Part shown: piece by piece, positions 26,402-35,810 of the stretch
Layout: each line of letters starts with the position of its first letter
Numbering within the stretch: the stretch's first letter is position 1
Translations under genes and position numbers: made by a program
Assembly (NCBI RefSeq): GCF_001429765.1
Contig: NZ_LMJB01000008.1
Span: forward strand, 188,835 to 252,834
DNA: 64,000 bases
Direction of reading: 5' to 3'
Source: Flavobacterium sp. Root901
Lineage (GTDB): Bacteria; Bacteroidota; Bacteroidia; Flavobacteriales; Flavobacteriaceae
Notes under the pieces: generated by a model
What the model was told of the DNA's origin: nothing
The model's input: only the letters and a program-made list of their open reading frames with translations
The model's database searches: none

Positions 26402-27943
26402 ATGGCAGGAGGAAAATTAACCCCTAGACAGAAGATGATCAACCTGATGTATCTGGTTTTCATCGCGATGTTAGCAATGAACGTATCAAAAGAAGTAATA
26501 TCAGGTTTTGGTTTATTTAACGAAAAATTTGAGGCTTCTAATGTTACATCAATTACAAACAACACTTCTTTGTTAGCAGCTTTAGATCAAAAAGCAGCTG
26601 AAGCAAAAGGAGAATTTGCAGTGGCAGCATCTACTGCTCATAAAGTTGAAGCAATCTCTAAAGATTTTTACGCTTATCTTGGAACTTTAAAAACTCAGTC
26701 TATTAAAGGATTTGAGGTTGATAAAGAAACTGGAAAACTTCCATACGAAGCGATGGACAGAGGTGATAACATCGATGACTGGTTTACAGGAGACGGTTAC
26801 ACTAAAAAAGGTAACGAAATTATCGCTAGAATTCAAAAGTATAAAGCTGATTTAAAAGCTGCTTTAGGTACAGATAAAAAATATGCTAACATTATTGCAG
26901 AAATTGAAAAGAAATTTGACGTTTCTGATGTAAAAAACAAAGAAGGTATAAAAGAAAAATACTTAGCTTACCACTTTAAAGGTTTCCCTGCAATTGCTTC
27001 AGCTGCAAAACTTTCAGCTTGGCAGAATGACGTTCAAAAAGCAGAAACTGATGTTTATAACAGTGCTTTAGGAAAAGCTGCAGTTCAGGCTGCGTCTTAC
27101 AGCAACTATCAAGCGATTGTTGTTTTAGATAAAAATGCTTATTTCCAAGGAGAAAAAGTTACAGGTAAAGTAGTTTTAGGTCGTTATGACGAAAACACAA
27201 AACCAACTTCTTTCCAAGGTCCTGGACAAATCGTAAACGGACAAGCGGTTATCTCTTTAACTGCAGGTGGTGTTGGAGAACAAAATATCAACGGACAATT
27301 TACGTTCTTAGAGGATGGAAAAAACATCCCGTTGAAATTTGCTGGAAAATACGTTGTAGTACCAAGACCAAATTCAGCTACAATTTCTGCTGATAAAATG
27401 AATGTAGTATACAGAGGTGTTGTTAACCCAATCTCTGTATCGTTCGCAGGTGTTGCAGATAACAAAGTTCAGGCAAGTGCTCCTGGGTTATCTTCAGCTG
27501 GTAAACCTGGAAAATATAATATGAGCCCTGGTTCAGGTACAGAAGCTACAATTTCTGTTACTGGAACATTACCAAACGGGGATAAAGTTACAGATAAGAA
27601 AACATTCAGAATTAAAGGTATTCCTGGACCAACAGGTACAATTAGAGGTGAGATGGGAGTTGTTAAAGGTCCTAGATCTAACTTAGAGATTGCTACTATT
27701 GGTGCTAAATTACTTGATTTTGATTTTGAAGTTGGTTTAGATGTTGTTGGATTTAACATGAAAATTGCTGGACAGCCTACAGTTGTTGTTACTGGTAACA
27801 GATTAAATGCACAATGTAAACAAGTTCTTTCAAGAGCTGGTAAAGGAGACCAAGTTACTATTTCTGAAATTAAAACTAAACTTGTTGGAGCTGGTAGTTA
27901 TTTATTGCCAAGAACTGCTCCGGTAATTTACGAAATACAATAA
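26402..27943 (+). CDS. gldM: Type IX secretion/gliding motor protein GldM
   Basis: A 513-residue protein with one N-terminal transmembrane helix (MINLMYLVFIAMLAMNVSKE) and a long periplasmic part of successive beta-rich D1-D4 domains. It dimerises inside the GldL ring and reaches across the periplasm to the GldK/GldN ring, transmitting motor torque. The segments GKLTPRQKMINLMYLVF and the C-terminal GSYLLPRTAPVIYEIQ are typical. It is 52 bp after gldL in the same operon. Confidence 0.98.
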   Translation: MAGGKLTPRQKMINLMYLVFIAMLAMNVSKEVISGFGLFNEKFEASNVTSITNNTSLLAALDQKAAEAKGEFAVAASTAHKVEAISKDFYAYLGTLKTQSIKGFEVDKETGKLPYEAMDRGDNIDDWFTGDGYTKKGNEIIARIQKYKADLKAALGTDKKYANIIAEIEKKFDVSDVKNKEGIKEKYLAYHFKGFPAIASAAKLSAWQNDVQKAETDVYNSALGKAAVQAASYSNYQAIVVLDKNAYFQGEKVTGKVVLGRYDENTKPTSFQGPGQIVNGQAVISLTAGGVGEQNINGQFTFLEDGKNIPLKFAGKYVVVPRPNSATISADKMNVVYRGVVNPISVSFAGVADNKVQASAPGLSSAGKPGKYNMSPGSGTEATISVTGTLPNGDKVTDKKTFRIKGIPGPTGTIRGEMGVVKGPRSNLEIATIGAKLLDFDFEVGLDVVGFNMKIAGQPTVVVTGNRLNAQCKQVLSRAGKGDQVTISEIKTKLVGAGSYLLPRTAPVIYEIQ

Positions 27944-27986
27944 TTTGTAGTGAAAACTACGTTCAATATCTTATAATGATACCACG

Positions 27987-28976
27987 ATGAAAGTAAGAAA
28001 TTTTTTAATAGCTATTGTCTGTATTGCAGGAGGTTTTGCTTCTAATGCGCAATCGAATTTGCTAAATGCAAAAACACCAGCTCAAATTGGGCTTAAAACA
28101 CCTGCGCAGCTTATCTCAGATAATGACAAACCATTAGCATATGGTTATGTAGATGACAGGGATATCTTAATGGGAAAAACTACTTGGGAGATTATTGACT
28201 TAAATGAGAAAATCAATTTTCCACTTTACTTTCCGGTAGATACTGCTAATATTGGTTCTGACAGACGTTCTCTATATGACGTTTTGACGAAAGCCGTTAG
28301 AAAAGGCAAAATAACTGAAGTTTACTCTGATAGTTATTTCAATACTAAAAAATCTATGAAAGACATCGAAGGTGCATTGTCTCGTATTGATACAACAGAT
28401 GCTGGTAGAGAACTTATCAACCAATATCCGGATGACTATAAAGCTCGTGTAGTAAAGAAAAAAGTAGTTACCGGTACTGGTAAAAAGAAAGTTGTTACTT
28501 ATGTTGACGAAACTGTTGGACCAACAAGAACAGTTCCTGCTGAATATATCTTAAAGCAAGATCTTACTGCTGCGGATGTTACTCAGTATAAAATTAAAGG
28601 ATACTGGTATTTTGATAAACGTCAGAGTGAATTAAAATATCGTTTACTTGGAATTTGTCCTGTAACTCCAGACGTTTACACAATGAATAGTGACGAAAAG
28701 GATTATATTGAATTGTTTTGGGTTTTCTTCCCAAATTCACGAGAAGTATTGCATGATGCAAAAGCTTTTAATGACAGCAATTCAGCACTTCCAATTTCAT
28801 TCGACCAGATTTTAAATTCAAGACGTTTTAATGCAATTGTTTACAAAGAAGAAAACTTGTATCAAGATCGTGAGATTAAAGATTACATGAAAGACAATGC
28901 ACAAAATCAATTGTTAGAATCTGAAAGAGTAAAAGAGAAGATCCGTAACTTCGAACAGGATATGTGGAACTACTAA
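27987..28976 (+). CDS. gldN: Type IX secretion/gliding protein GldN
   Basis: A 329-residue periplasmic protein with a signal peptide (MKVRNFLIAIVCIAGGFASN, then AQS). The mature sequence has the GldN/PorN features NLLNAKTP, DNDKPLAYGYVDDRDILMG, TTWEIIDLNEKINFPLYFP and a long alpha/beta body ending in NFEQDMWNY. With GldK it builds the periplasmic ring of the type IX secretion system. A strong terminator follows at 29000-29034, closing the gldKLMN operon. The neighbouring gldO is a close paralogue. Confidence 0.98.
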   Translation: MKVRNFLIAIVCIAGGFASNAQSNLLNAKTPAQIGLKTPAQLISDNDKPLAYGYVDDRDILMGKTTWEIIDLNEKINFPLYFPVDTANIGSDRRSLYDVLTKAVRKGKITEVYSDSYFNTKKSMKDIEGALSRIDTTDAGRELINQYPDDYKARVVKKKVVTGTGKKKVVTYVDETVGPTRTVPAEYILKQDLTAADVTQYKIKGYWYFDKRQSELKYRLLGICPVTPDVYTMNSDEKDYIELFWVFFPNSREVLHDAKAFNDSNSALPISFDQILNSRRFNAIVYKEENLYQDREIKDYMKDNAQNQLLESERVKEKIRNFEQDMWNY

Positions 28977-28999
28977 GTTCTGATTATTTAAAAATATTA

Positions 29000-29034
29000 A
29001 AAACTCTTACTACATAGTAGTAAGAGTTTTTTCT
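29000..29034 (+). terminator. gldN operon terminator
   Basis: A 14-bp stem AAAACTCTTACTAC/GTAGTAAGAGTTTT with a 3-nt loop, followed by TTCTTTT. It separates gldN from gldO. The remaining 230 bp up to gldO are AT-rich and show no clear consensus promoter. Confidence 0.9.
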
Positions 29035-29268
29035 TTTATATATATTTTAAATTTTAAAATAAGTCTTAAGATTCTTCATAAGTTCGGCTGAGTAAAAATT
29101 GATCAATATTTTTTTAAATAATTACTTTTTTTTGTAACTTTCTGTTCTGTAGCTAATTATGTAGTATTTGGCTCGTAAATCATTATTTTAAATTTACTAA
29201 AGCATTAAATTGTAGGAAAATTACAATAAAAAATAATATCTTGCGTTTGTTTTATTATAAAAAATAGT

Positions 29269-30261
29269 ATGATGAAAGTGAAAGTTTTTTTAATGATTGT
29301 TGTTTTTGTCGCTTGCTCTATAAATGCAAATGCTCAGTCTAATCTGCTTAATGCAAAAACTGCAGATCAAATTGGACTAAAGACGCCGGCGCAGTTAATT
29401 TCTGATAATGATAAGCCTCTGGCTTACGGTTATGTAGACGATAGAGATATCCTGATGGGTAAAACTACTTGGGAAATTATTGATTTAAATGAAAAAATCA
29501 ATTTCCCTCTATATTATCCGGTCGATACAGCCAATATTGGTTCTAACAGACGTTCACTTTATGATGTATTAACTAAGGCTATCAGAGCTGGGAAAATAAC
29601 AGAGGTATATTCAGATAGTTATTTCAATACTAAAAAATCTTTGAAAGATATTCAGGGCGCTTTATCCAGAATCGACACTACAGATGCCGGAAGAGAACTT
29701 ATCAACCAATATCCGGATGATTACAAAACTCGTGTAGTAAAGAAAAAAGTAGTTACCGGTACAGGGAAGAAAAAAGTAGTTACGTATGTTGACCAGACTG
29801 TCGGGCCAACAAGAACTGTTCCTGCAGAGTATATTTTGAAGCAAGATCTTACTGCGGCAGATGTTACTCAGTATAAAATTAAAGGATACTGGTATTTTGA
29901 CAAACGTCAGAGTGAATTAAAATATCGTTTACTTGGAATTTGTCCAGTAACACCGGATGTATATACAATGAATAGTGACGAAAAGGATTATATTGAGTTA
30001 TTCTGGGTTTTCTTTCCAAATGCACGAACGGTTCTTCATGAAGCAAAAGCTTTTAACGATGTTAATTCTGCACTTCCAATTTCATTTGATCAAATATTAA
30101 ATTCAAGACGTTTTAACGCCATAATTTATAAAGAAGAAAATATGTATGGCGATCGTGAGATTAAGGATTACATGAAAGATAATGCGCAAAATCAGCTATT
30201 AGAATCGGAAAGAGTGAAAGAGAAGATTCGCAACTTTGAAGAAGACATGTGGAACTACTAG
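29269..30261 (+). CDS. gldO: GldN paralogue GldO
   Basis: A 330-residue protein with its own signal peptide (MMKVKVFLMIVVFVACSINA, then NAQS) whose mature part is nearly identical to GldN; by eye only a few dozen positions differ, for example RKGK to RAGK, REVLHD to RTVLHE and LYQDRE to MYGDRE. In F. johnsoniae gldN and gldO are known to be partly redundant, and GldO alone supports weak function. It has its own terminator and lies 292 bp from gldN behind the gldN terminator, so it is probably transcribed separately. Confidence 0.96.
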   Translation: MMKVKVFLMIVVFVACSINANAQSNLLNAKTADQIGLKTPAQLISDNDKPLAYGYVDDRDILMGKTTWEIIDLNEKINFPLYYPVDTANIGSNRRSLYDVLTKAIRAGKITEVYSDSYFNTKKSLKDIQGALSRIDTTDAGRELINQYPDDYKTRVVKKKVVTGTGKKKVVTYVDQTVGPTRTVPAEYILKQDLTAADVTQYKIKGYWYFDKRQSELKYRLLGICPVTPDVYTMNSDEKDYIELFWVFFPNARTVLHEAKAFNDVNSALPISFDQILNSRRFNAIIYKEENMYGDREIKDYMKDNAQNQLLESERVKEKIRNFEEDMWNY

Positions 30262-30282
30262 ACATCTAAATTAAATTATAAG

Positions 30283-30316
30283 AAAAACTCTTGCTACCTT
30301 TGCAGCAAGAGTTTTT
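30283..30316 (+). terminator. gldO terminator with a promoter-like loop
   Basis: A 13-bp stem AAAAACTCTTGCT/AGCAAGAGTTTTT. The stem is nearly the same sequence as that of the gldN terminator. The loop together with one stem base spells TACCTTTG (30295-30302), a perfect -7 box pointing at the next gene (ATG at 30337). Confidence 0.85.
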
Positions 30317-30336
30317 CTCATTTATCTATATATACA

Positions 30337-31410
30337 ATGCTTGATTATTTAATCGTCGGATCTGGATTGGCTGGTATTTCTTTTGCAGAAGCTGCCCTTA
30401 AAAACAATAAAACTATTTTAGTAATTGATAATGAATCGCAAAACTCATCGCGAGTTGCAGGTGGTTTATATAATCCTGTTATTTTAAAGCGTTTTAGTGA
30501 GGTTTGGAAAGCAAAAGAACAATTGGTTTTAATGAATGAATTTTATAATAACATTGAAAATAAATTAAATGAAAAGTTCAATTTTAAAATGCCAATTTTA
30601 AGGAAGTTCTTTTCTATTGAAGAACAAAACAATTGGTATGCTGCTTCAGATAAAATAAACTTAGCTCCTTTTTTATCGACCAAATTAATTACTAAGAAAT
30701 ATAATAGTATCGATTCACCATATGATTATGGGGAAGTTTTACATACTGGTTATGTGAATACAGGTTTATTGCTAGAAGCGTATAAAAAGTACTTAATTTC
30801 AAATAATTTATTTCTGGAAGAATCTTTTCAGAGTAGTTATATAGAATTTTTAGATTCAGGAATTCAATATAAAAACATACAGGCCAGACATATCATATTT
30901 GCAGAAGGTTTCGGTTTGCACAAAAATCCTTTTTTCAATTATCTGCCATTGGATGGAACTAAGGGAGAATTATTTATTATAAAAGCTCCTAATTTAAATC
31001 TGGATGTTATTGTTAATACAAGTGTTTTTATTTTACCAATGGGAAATGATTTATTCAAAGTTGGCGCGACGTACAATTGGTATGATAAAACTGATTTGCC
31101 GACCGAAGAAGGAAAACAAGAACTTTTAGATAAAATTAAAGAGATTATTACCTGTGATTTTGAAATTGTAAAACACTTTGGAGGAGTTCGCCCTACCGTT
31201 GCAGACAGGAGGCCGATTATTGGAACTCATGAAATGTATAAGTGCCTGCATCTTCTTAATGGTTTAGGAACTCGTGGTGTAATGCTAGGTCCCACACTTG
31301 CTCAAATGCTTTACGATCATATCGAAAACGGAACTCCAATAGACAAAGAAGCTGATATTAAAAGATTTCATAAAAGATATTTAAAATCTCTTATTCCCGA
31401 CCGGCCTTAG
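30337..31410 (+). CDS. FAD-dependent amino-acid/D-type oxidoreductase (DAO family)
   Basis: A 357-residue flavoprotein of the DAO family. The FAD-binding Rossmann motif is at the very N-terminus (LDYLIVGSGLAGISFAEAAL, with GSGLAG), then AGGLYNPVILKRF for substrate-side contacts, IIFAEGFGL, and a C-terminal FAD-contact GVRPTVADRRPIIGTHEMY followed by LLNGLGTRGVMLGP. It oxidises an unknown amine or amino acid. The gene overlaps the DUF983 gene on the opposite strand by 20 bp at the 3' ends. Confidence 0.9.
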   Translation: MLDYLIVGSGLAGISFAEAALKNNKTILVIDNESQNSSRVAGGLYNPVILKRFSEVWKAKEQLVLMNEFYNNIENKLNEKFNFKMPILRKFFSIEEQNNWYAASDKINLAPFLSTKLITKKYNSIDSPYDYGEVLHTGYVNTGLLLEAYKKYLISNNLFLEESFQSSYIEFLDSGIQYKNIQARHIIFAEGFGLHKNPFFNYLPLDGTKGELFIIKAPNLNLDVIVNTSVFILPMGNDLFKVGATYNWYDKTDLPTEEGKQELLDKIKEIITCDFEIVKHFGGVRPTVADRRPIIGTHEMYKCLHLLNGLGTRGVMLGPTLAQMLYDHIENGTPIDKEADIKRFHKRYLKSLIPDRP

Positions 31411-31774
31411 GATCGTATGAGACAAACATATTGATGTATAAGTTTCTGGAAAGACGTAAAACAAAAGGGAATAAAACAATTAGTGTAATTACGATTGCTA
31501 TAAAAGACTCTCCAATAGTGGTTCCAAAAAACACAAAAGAAACAATAAACGCTGCAATTCCGACTGCGACATTTAAACCATAACTGACATACATTGCACC
31601 ATAAAAAAATGATGGTTCAATTTGATATTTCAAACCACAATGACTGCAATGATCGTTCATTTTTAGAACTTTAGTCAAATGAAACGGATTTTTGTCTGAA
31701 TACATGCTCTCTTTTTGGCATTTTGGACAACTTCCTGTTAAAATACTATTTAGTTTGGATCCTTTTTTTAACAT
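31391..31774 (-). CDS. DUF983 family membrane protein
   Basis: A protein of 127 residues from the ATG at 31774 (MLKKGSKLN). An upstream ATG at 31810 would lie beyond the -7 box at 31791-31798, so 31774 is preferred. It has two zinc-finger-like pairs, CPKC near residue 16 and CSHC near 42, then two transmembrane helices (YGLNVAVGIAAFIVSFVFFG, IGESFIAIVITLIVLFPFVL, shortened in part). This is the DUF983 layout, a family of inner-membrane proteins of unknown function. It overlaps the end of the FAD oxidoreductase gene by 20 bp in opposite orientation. Confidence 0.88.
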   Translation of the reverse strand: MLKKGSKLNSILTGSCPKCQKESMYSDKNPFHLTKVLKMNDHCSHCGLKYQIEPSFFYGAMYVSYGLNVAVGIAAFIVSFVFFGTTIGESFIAIVITLIVLFPFVLRLSRNLYINMFVSYDPKAGRE

Positions 31775-31790
31775 TTGCAAAAAATTTAAA

Positions 31791-31798
31791 CAAAGGTA
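31791..31798 (-). promoter_or_regulatory. -7 box (TACCTTTG) of the DUF983 gene
   Basis: A perfect TAnnTTTG on the minus strand 16 bp before the ATG at 31774. It decides between two in-frame starts. A TTG lies 27 bp upstream, longer than usual. Confidence 0.5.
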
Positions 31799-31840
31799 CA
31801 TTTTTCCCACCTTTTCTGCTCATAACAACAGTTATAAATT

Positions 31841-33754
31841 ATGCTTAATATACACAATCTTTCAGTTTCTTTTGGAGGAACATATTTATTTGAAGAAGTT
31901 ACTTTTCGTTTAGGTGCCGGCGACCGGGTAGGTCTTGTCGGTAAAAACGGAGCAGGTAAATCGACAATGCTAAAAATGCTGGCAGGAGATTTTGCTCCGG
32001 ATTCTGGCGTTATCTCACAAGAGAAAGATATCAAAATGGGTTTTTTACGTCAGGACATTGATTTTGAGCAGGGAAGAACTGTATTAGAAGAAGCGTATGA
32101 AGCATTTACTGAGATTAAAATTGTAGAAAAAAAATTAGAACAAATCAATCACCAATTAGTTACCAGAACTGATTATGAAAGTGAAGAATACAGCCAGATA
32201 ATTGAAGATTTGTCTGATTACACCCATCGTTTTGAATTACTTGGAGGTTACAATTATGTGGGTGACACAGAAAAAATTCTTTTAGGACTTGGTTTTAAAA
32301 GAGAAGTTTTCAATAATCAGACCGAAACATTTTCTGGTGGCTGGAGAATGCGTATTGAGCTTGCAAAGCTTTTATTGCAGTCAAATGATGTGCTTCTTCT
32401 GGATGAGCCTACGAACCACTTAGATATTGAGAGTATCATTTGGTTAGAAAGTTTTCTTCGTAATTATCCCGGGGTTGTAGTGATTGTATCGCATGATAAA
32501 ATGTTTTTGGATAATGTTACCAATCGTACAATCGAGATTTCTTTAGGAAAAGCATACGATTTTAATAAACCATATTCTCAATATTTAGAACTTCGCCATG
32601 AAATTCGCGAAAAACAATTGGCCACTCAAAAGAATCAGCAGAAAAAAATTGAAGAAACAGAAAAATTAATTGAGAAATTCCGTGCCAAAGCATCAAAAGC
32701 TTCAATGGCGCAGTCGTTAATTAAAAAACTGGATAAAGTAGAAAGAATTGAAGTTGATGAAGACGACAATTCTGTAATGAATATTTCGTTTCCGGTTTCA
32801 AAAGAACCAGGAAAAGTGGTAGTAGAAGCGGAGCATGTTACAAAAGCTTATGGCGATAAAACTATTTTAAAAGATATAAGTTTATTGGTTGAACGTGGAA
32901 GTAAAATTGCTTTTGTCGGGCAAAACGGACAAGGAAAATCTACTTTTATTAAAGCCATCGTAAACGAATTTGAATATGAAGGAACAATAAAATTAGGCCA
33001 TAATGTACAGCTGGGTTATTTTGCCCAAAATCAGGCTGAGTATCTGGATGGCGAAATCACTTTACTTCAAACAATGGAAGATGCTGCAACCGATACCAAC
33101 CGAATGAAAGTTCGCGACATGCTGGGTTCCTTTTTGTTTCGTGGAGATGATGTTGAGAAAAAAGTAAAAGTGCTTTCAGGAGGCGAACGTAACCGTTTGG
33201 CACTTTGTAAATTGTTATTGCAGCCAATCAATGTTTTGGTAATGGATGAGCCTACGAACCACTTAGATATAAAATCTAAAAACGTTCTGAAAGCAGCACT
33301 TCAAAAATTTGGCGGGACTTTATTATTGGTTTCTCACGACAGGGATTTTCTTCAGGGAATGTCGAATATTGTATACGAATTTAAAGATCAGAAAATTAAG
33401 GAATATTTAGGCGATATTAACTTTTTCCTGGAACAGCGTAACTTAGAAAACATGCGTGAAGTTGAGAAAAAAGATATTGTAAAAGCAGCAGCGCCAAAAG
33501 AAGCAAGTAAAACATCATACGAAGACCAGAAAAAAGGAAAAGCGCTTCAAAACCGTTTAAGTAAAATCGAAAGTCAAATTCAGCAATTAGAAAAAGACAT
33601 TCAGCATGATGATAAACTGCTGGCTTCTAATTATGACAAACATATTGAAGATGCTTCGTTTTTTACCGCATACAACAAAAAGAAACAAGATCTGGATCAA
33701 TTACTTACAGACTGGGAAGTTGTTCAGGAAGAGATTGATAATTTTAATTCTTAA
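31841..33754 (+). CDS. ABC-F family ATPase
   Basis: A 637-residue soluble protein with two tandem ABC domains and no membrane part, the ABC-F layout. Walker A motifs are GKNGAGKST (about 35-43) and GQNGQGKST (about 359-367); signatures are FSGGWRMRIELAKLL and LSGGERNRLALCKLL; each has LLLDEPTNHLDI or VMDEPTNHLDI. The inter-domain linker (about 245-310) is highly charged and helical, as in translation-factor ABC-F proteins that enter the ribosomal E site. A C-terminal coiled coil (about 560-635) is present, as in Uup. Cytosolic; a role in translation or in Uup-like nucleic-acid binding is likely. Specific resistance function cannot be read from sequence. Confidence 0.93.
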   Translation: MLNIHNLSVSFGGTYLFEEVTFRLGAGDRVGLVGKNGAGKSTMLKMLAGDFAPDSGVISQEKDIKMGFLRQDIDFEQGRTVLEEAYEAFTEIKIVEKKLEQINHQLVTRTDYESEEYSQIIEDLSDYTHRFELLGGYNYVGDTEKILLGLGFKREVFNNQTETFSGGWRMRIELAKLLLQSNDVLLLDEPTNHLDIESIIWLESFLRNYPGVVVIVSHDKMFLDNVTNRTIEISLGKAYDFNKPYSQYLELRHEIREKQLATQKNQQKKIEETEKLIEKFRAKASKASMAQSLIKKLDKVERIEVDEDDNSVMNISFPVSKEPGKVVVEAEHVTKAYGDKTILKDISLLVERGSKIAFVGQNGQGKSTFIKAIVNEFEYEGTIKLGHNVQLGYFAQNQAEYLDGEITLLQTMEDAATDTNRMKVRDMLGSFLFRGDDVEKKVKVLSGGERNRLALCKLLLQPINVLVMDEPTNHLDIKSKNVLKAALQKFGGTLLLVSHDRDFLQGMSNIVYEFKDQKIKEYLGDINFFLEQRNLENMREVEKKDIVKAAAPKEASKTSYEDQKKGKALQNRLSKIESQIQQLEKDIQHDDKLLASNYDKHIEDASFFTAYNKKKQDLDQLLTDWEVVQEEIDNFNS

Positions 33755-33802
33755 TCAGTTTTCAGTCGCAGTCGCAGTTTTCAGTACTGAAACTTATATG
33801 CT

Positions 33803-33843
33803 AACCTTTGTTAAAGTTTAAAACTTTGACAAAGGTTTTTTAG
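33803..33843 (+). terminator. ABC-F gene terminator
   Basis: Imperfect 17-bp arms (AACCTTTGTTAAAGTTT and AAAACTTTGACAAAGGTT) followed by TTTTTAG, about 50 bp after the ABC-F stop and just before the convergent phosphatase gene. Confidence 0.75.
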
Positions 33844-33880
33844 TTAAGGATTTTAAGTTTCAAAACCCAAAACTTATAAC

Positions 33881-34843
33881 TCATTTTATAATTCCAATAG
33901 ATTTAGAATGCTGAATTGCTTCACTGCTTTCTTTAAAATAACAAACGGAAACATTGAGGGATTCTAAATTTCTCATAATTTTATTTACTTCATTTTTTTG
34001 ACTTTTTCCGGTCTGTCTTATGTAAACTGCTATGACAGTAACCGGAAATATTTTGCAGATTCGCTCATATAAAACAGGATCGTGCTGCGAATCATCACCT
34101 AATAAAACATATTTCAGATTAGGATAAAATTCCAGAACGTGTTTTATTTTTTCAAATTTATGATCGTGATTTCCGCGTCCGCTCATAAAGAAATCTGTAA
34201 TTCCTCTTCGAATATCTTTCAATAAAAGAACGGCGCGCGGCAAATTGTGTATTTTGGTAAACTCCACAATAAATTGATACAAATTCCATTCGCTGCTTGA
34301 AACGTAAAAAAAAGCATTTTCCTCACCTTTATTATACCTTCCTGCCGAACTCAAAGCTTGATAATGTGGTACAACATCTTTAAAAACTTTTCTGTCATTT
34401 ACGTTTTTGAAAAGCAAAATATACATTTTTCTGAAAATATTGCGCGTGTGCGAAATCAAAAAAGTGTCGTCAATATCAGAAATGATTCCTAAATTTCCTT
34501 TGTGCGGACGTATAAAACTTCCTTTTGAAGTAATAGTTTTTCCGCCATATTTTATACTCACTTCATATTCCATCCATCCAAAATGAATTTCTTTTTCGAG
34601 TGGAATACAAAATTTAAAATAACCATCATCTAATGTTTTTGTATGAATCTCCTGATTGTTGCATTTTAAATAAACATCAAAATTTTCAATAGTTTTTATC
34701 CTGAACTGATTAACAACCGAGCGTGCATTTTTTAAGCTTTTCTTCTGAAAATCATAATCATACGTTCTTTTGAAGACATGCCCCATTACAATTAATTCTT
34801 CTTCATTTGCATAACCTCGATATAATTGTAAAATTGGTTTCAT
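33881..34843 (-). CDS. App1-like phosphatidate phosphatase (DUF2183)
   Basis: A 320-residue protein with the DUF2183/App1 catalytic domain: the HAD-type DxDxT motif SDIDDTFLISHT at 122-133, FYVSSSEWNLY, a lysine-bearing LLLKDIRRG and a C-terminal LLGDDSQHDPVLYERI loop. The N-terminal 110 residues form a beta-rich domain. Yeast App1 removes the phosphate from phosphatidate to give diacylglycerol. The protein has no signal peptide. It is divergently transcribed, 65 bp away, from a gene for the opposite step, a diacylglycerol-kinase-like protein. Confidence 0.88.
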   Translation of the reverse strand: MKPILQLYRGYANEEELIVMGHVFKRTYDYDFQKKSLKNARSVVNQFRIKTIENFDVYLKCNNQEIHTKTLDDGYFKFCIPLEKEIHFGWMEYEVSIKYGGKTITSKGSFIRPHKGNLGIISDIDDTFLISHTRNIFRKMYILLFKNVNDRKVFKDVVPHYQALSSAGRYNKGEENAFFYVSSSEWNLYQFIVEFTKIHNLPRAVLLLKDIRRGITDFFMSGRGNHDHKFEKIKHVLEFYPNLKYVLLGDDSQHDPVLYERICKIFPVTVIAVYIRQTGKSQKNEVNKIMRNLESLNVSVCYFKESSEAIQHSKSIGIIK

Positions 34844-34908
34844 TAATTCCGTATATTTATATTACTATGTAAATTAATTATTTTAATTGATTTTTAAAAA
34901 TAAAAACG

Positions 34909-35778
34909 TTGAAAAAGAATATCATATTTGTTGTAAATCCTATTTCGGGCGATATAGATAAATCAGATTTAATTGAATCTGTCCAGGAATTTGCAGCTAC
35001 AAACCATTTTGATTTGGAAGTTTATGAAACTACAGGCAAAAATGATTTGAAAGAAATACAAATCTTATACAATCAATATCAGCCAGAACGAATTATTGTT
35101 GCAGGCGGAGACGGAACTATAAAAATGGTTGCCGAAGCAATGGAAGACCATGATGTAATTATCGGGATTCTGCCGGCAGGATCTGCAAATGGACTTTCGG
35201 TCGATTTAAATCTGCCGGCCGGAATTGAAGAAAATCTTAAAATCGCCTTTCTGAATCATTATATAGAAATGGACATGATTTGCATTAACGGTAAAAAAAG
35301 TATTCATTTAAGTGATCTAGGTTTAAATGCCAAACTGGTAAAAAACTATGAAAATAGCGATGTAAGAGGTTTTTGGGGCTATGCCCTGCAGGCTTTTACG
35401 ACATTAACAGAAGCTGACGAACCTTTTGCCGCTACAATTTCTGCCAATAATAAAACGGTCAATCATGTTGCAAGAATGATTGTAATTGCCAATTCTCAAA
35501 AATATGGAACAGGAGTCATTATTAACCCGAATGGAACGATGAACGACGGGAAGTTTGAATTGGTCATTTTAAAAAGTCTGGATCTACTATTAATTGGTAA
35601 AATTATTACCGGAAATATGCCAATCGATTCTGAAGATATTGTGATTATTTCGACTGATAAGGCAGAAATTAAAACTGATATTCCGGTTCATTTTCAAATT
35701 GACGGTGAATATTGCGGAGCCCAAAACTCGTTAGAAATTCATATTCTGCACAAACAGATGAAATTTGCAGTTCCTTAA
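34909..35778 (+). CDS. Diacylglycerol/lipid kinase (DAGK catalytic family)
   Basis: A 289-residue protein of the YegS/BmrU type. It opens with KKNIIFVVNPISGD (the VNP-x-SG motif at about 9-13), has the nucleotide-binding IIVAGGDGTIK with GGDGT at 66-70, and LPAGSANGLSVDL near 86. It likely phosphorylates diacylglycerol or a related lipid in the cytoplasm. The start is a TTG at 34909, because no ATG lies near and the conserved motif begins eight codons later. Divergent from the App1-like phosphatase. Confidence 0.9.
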   Translation: MKKNIIFVVNPISGDIDKSDLIESVQEFAATNHFDLEVYETTGKNDLKEIQILYNQYQPERIIVAGGDGTIKMVAEAMEDHDVIIGILPAGSANGLSVDLNLPAGIEENLKIAFLNHYIEMDMICINGKKSIHLSDLGLNAKLVKNYENSDVRGFWGYALQAFTTLTEADEPFAATISANNKTVNHVARMIVIANSQKYGTGVIINPNGTMNDGKFELVILKSLDLLLIGKIITGNMPIDSEDIVIISTDKAEIKTDIPVHFQIDGEYCGAQNSLEIHILHKQMKFAVP

Positions 35779-35783
35779 TCTTA

Positions 35784-35803
35784 GACAAAGTTTTAACTTT
35801 GTC
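35784..35803. terminator. Short palindromic hairpin between convergent genes
   Basis: GACAAAGTTTTAACTTTGTC forms a 9-bp stem with a two-base loop, 5 bp after the lipid-kinase stop, and can serve either strand. The T tail is weak on the plus strand (CAAAGTTATTATTT). Confidence 0.5.
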
Positions 35804-35810
35804 AAAGTTA

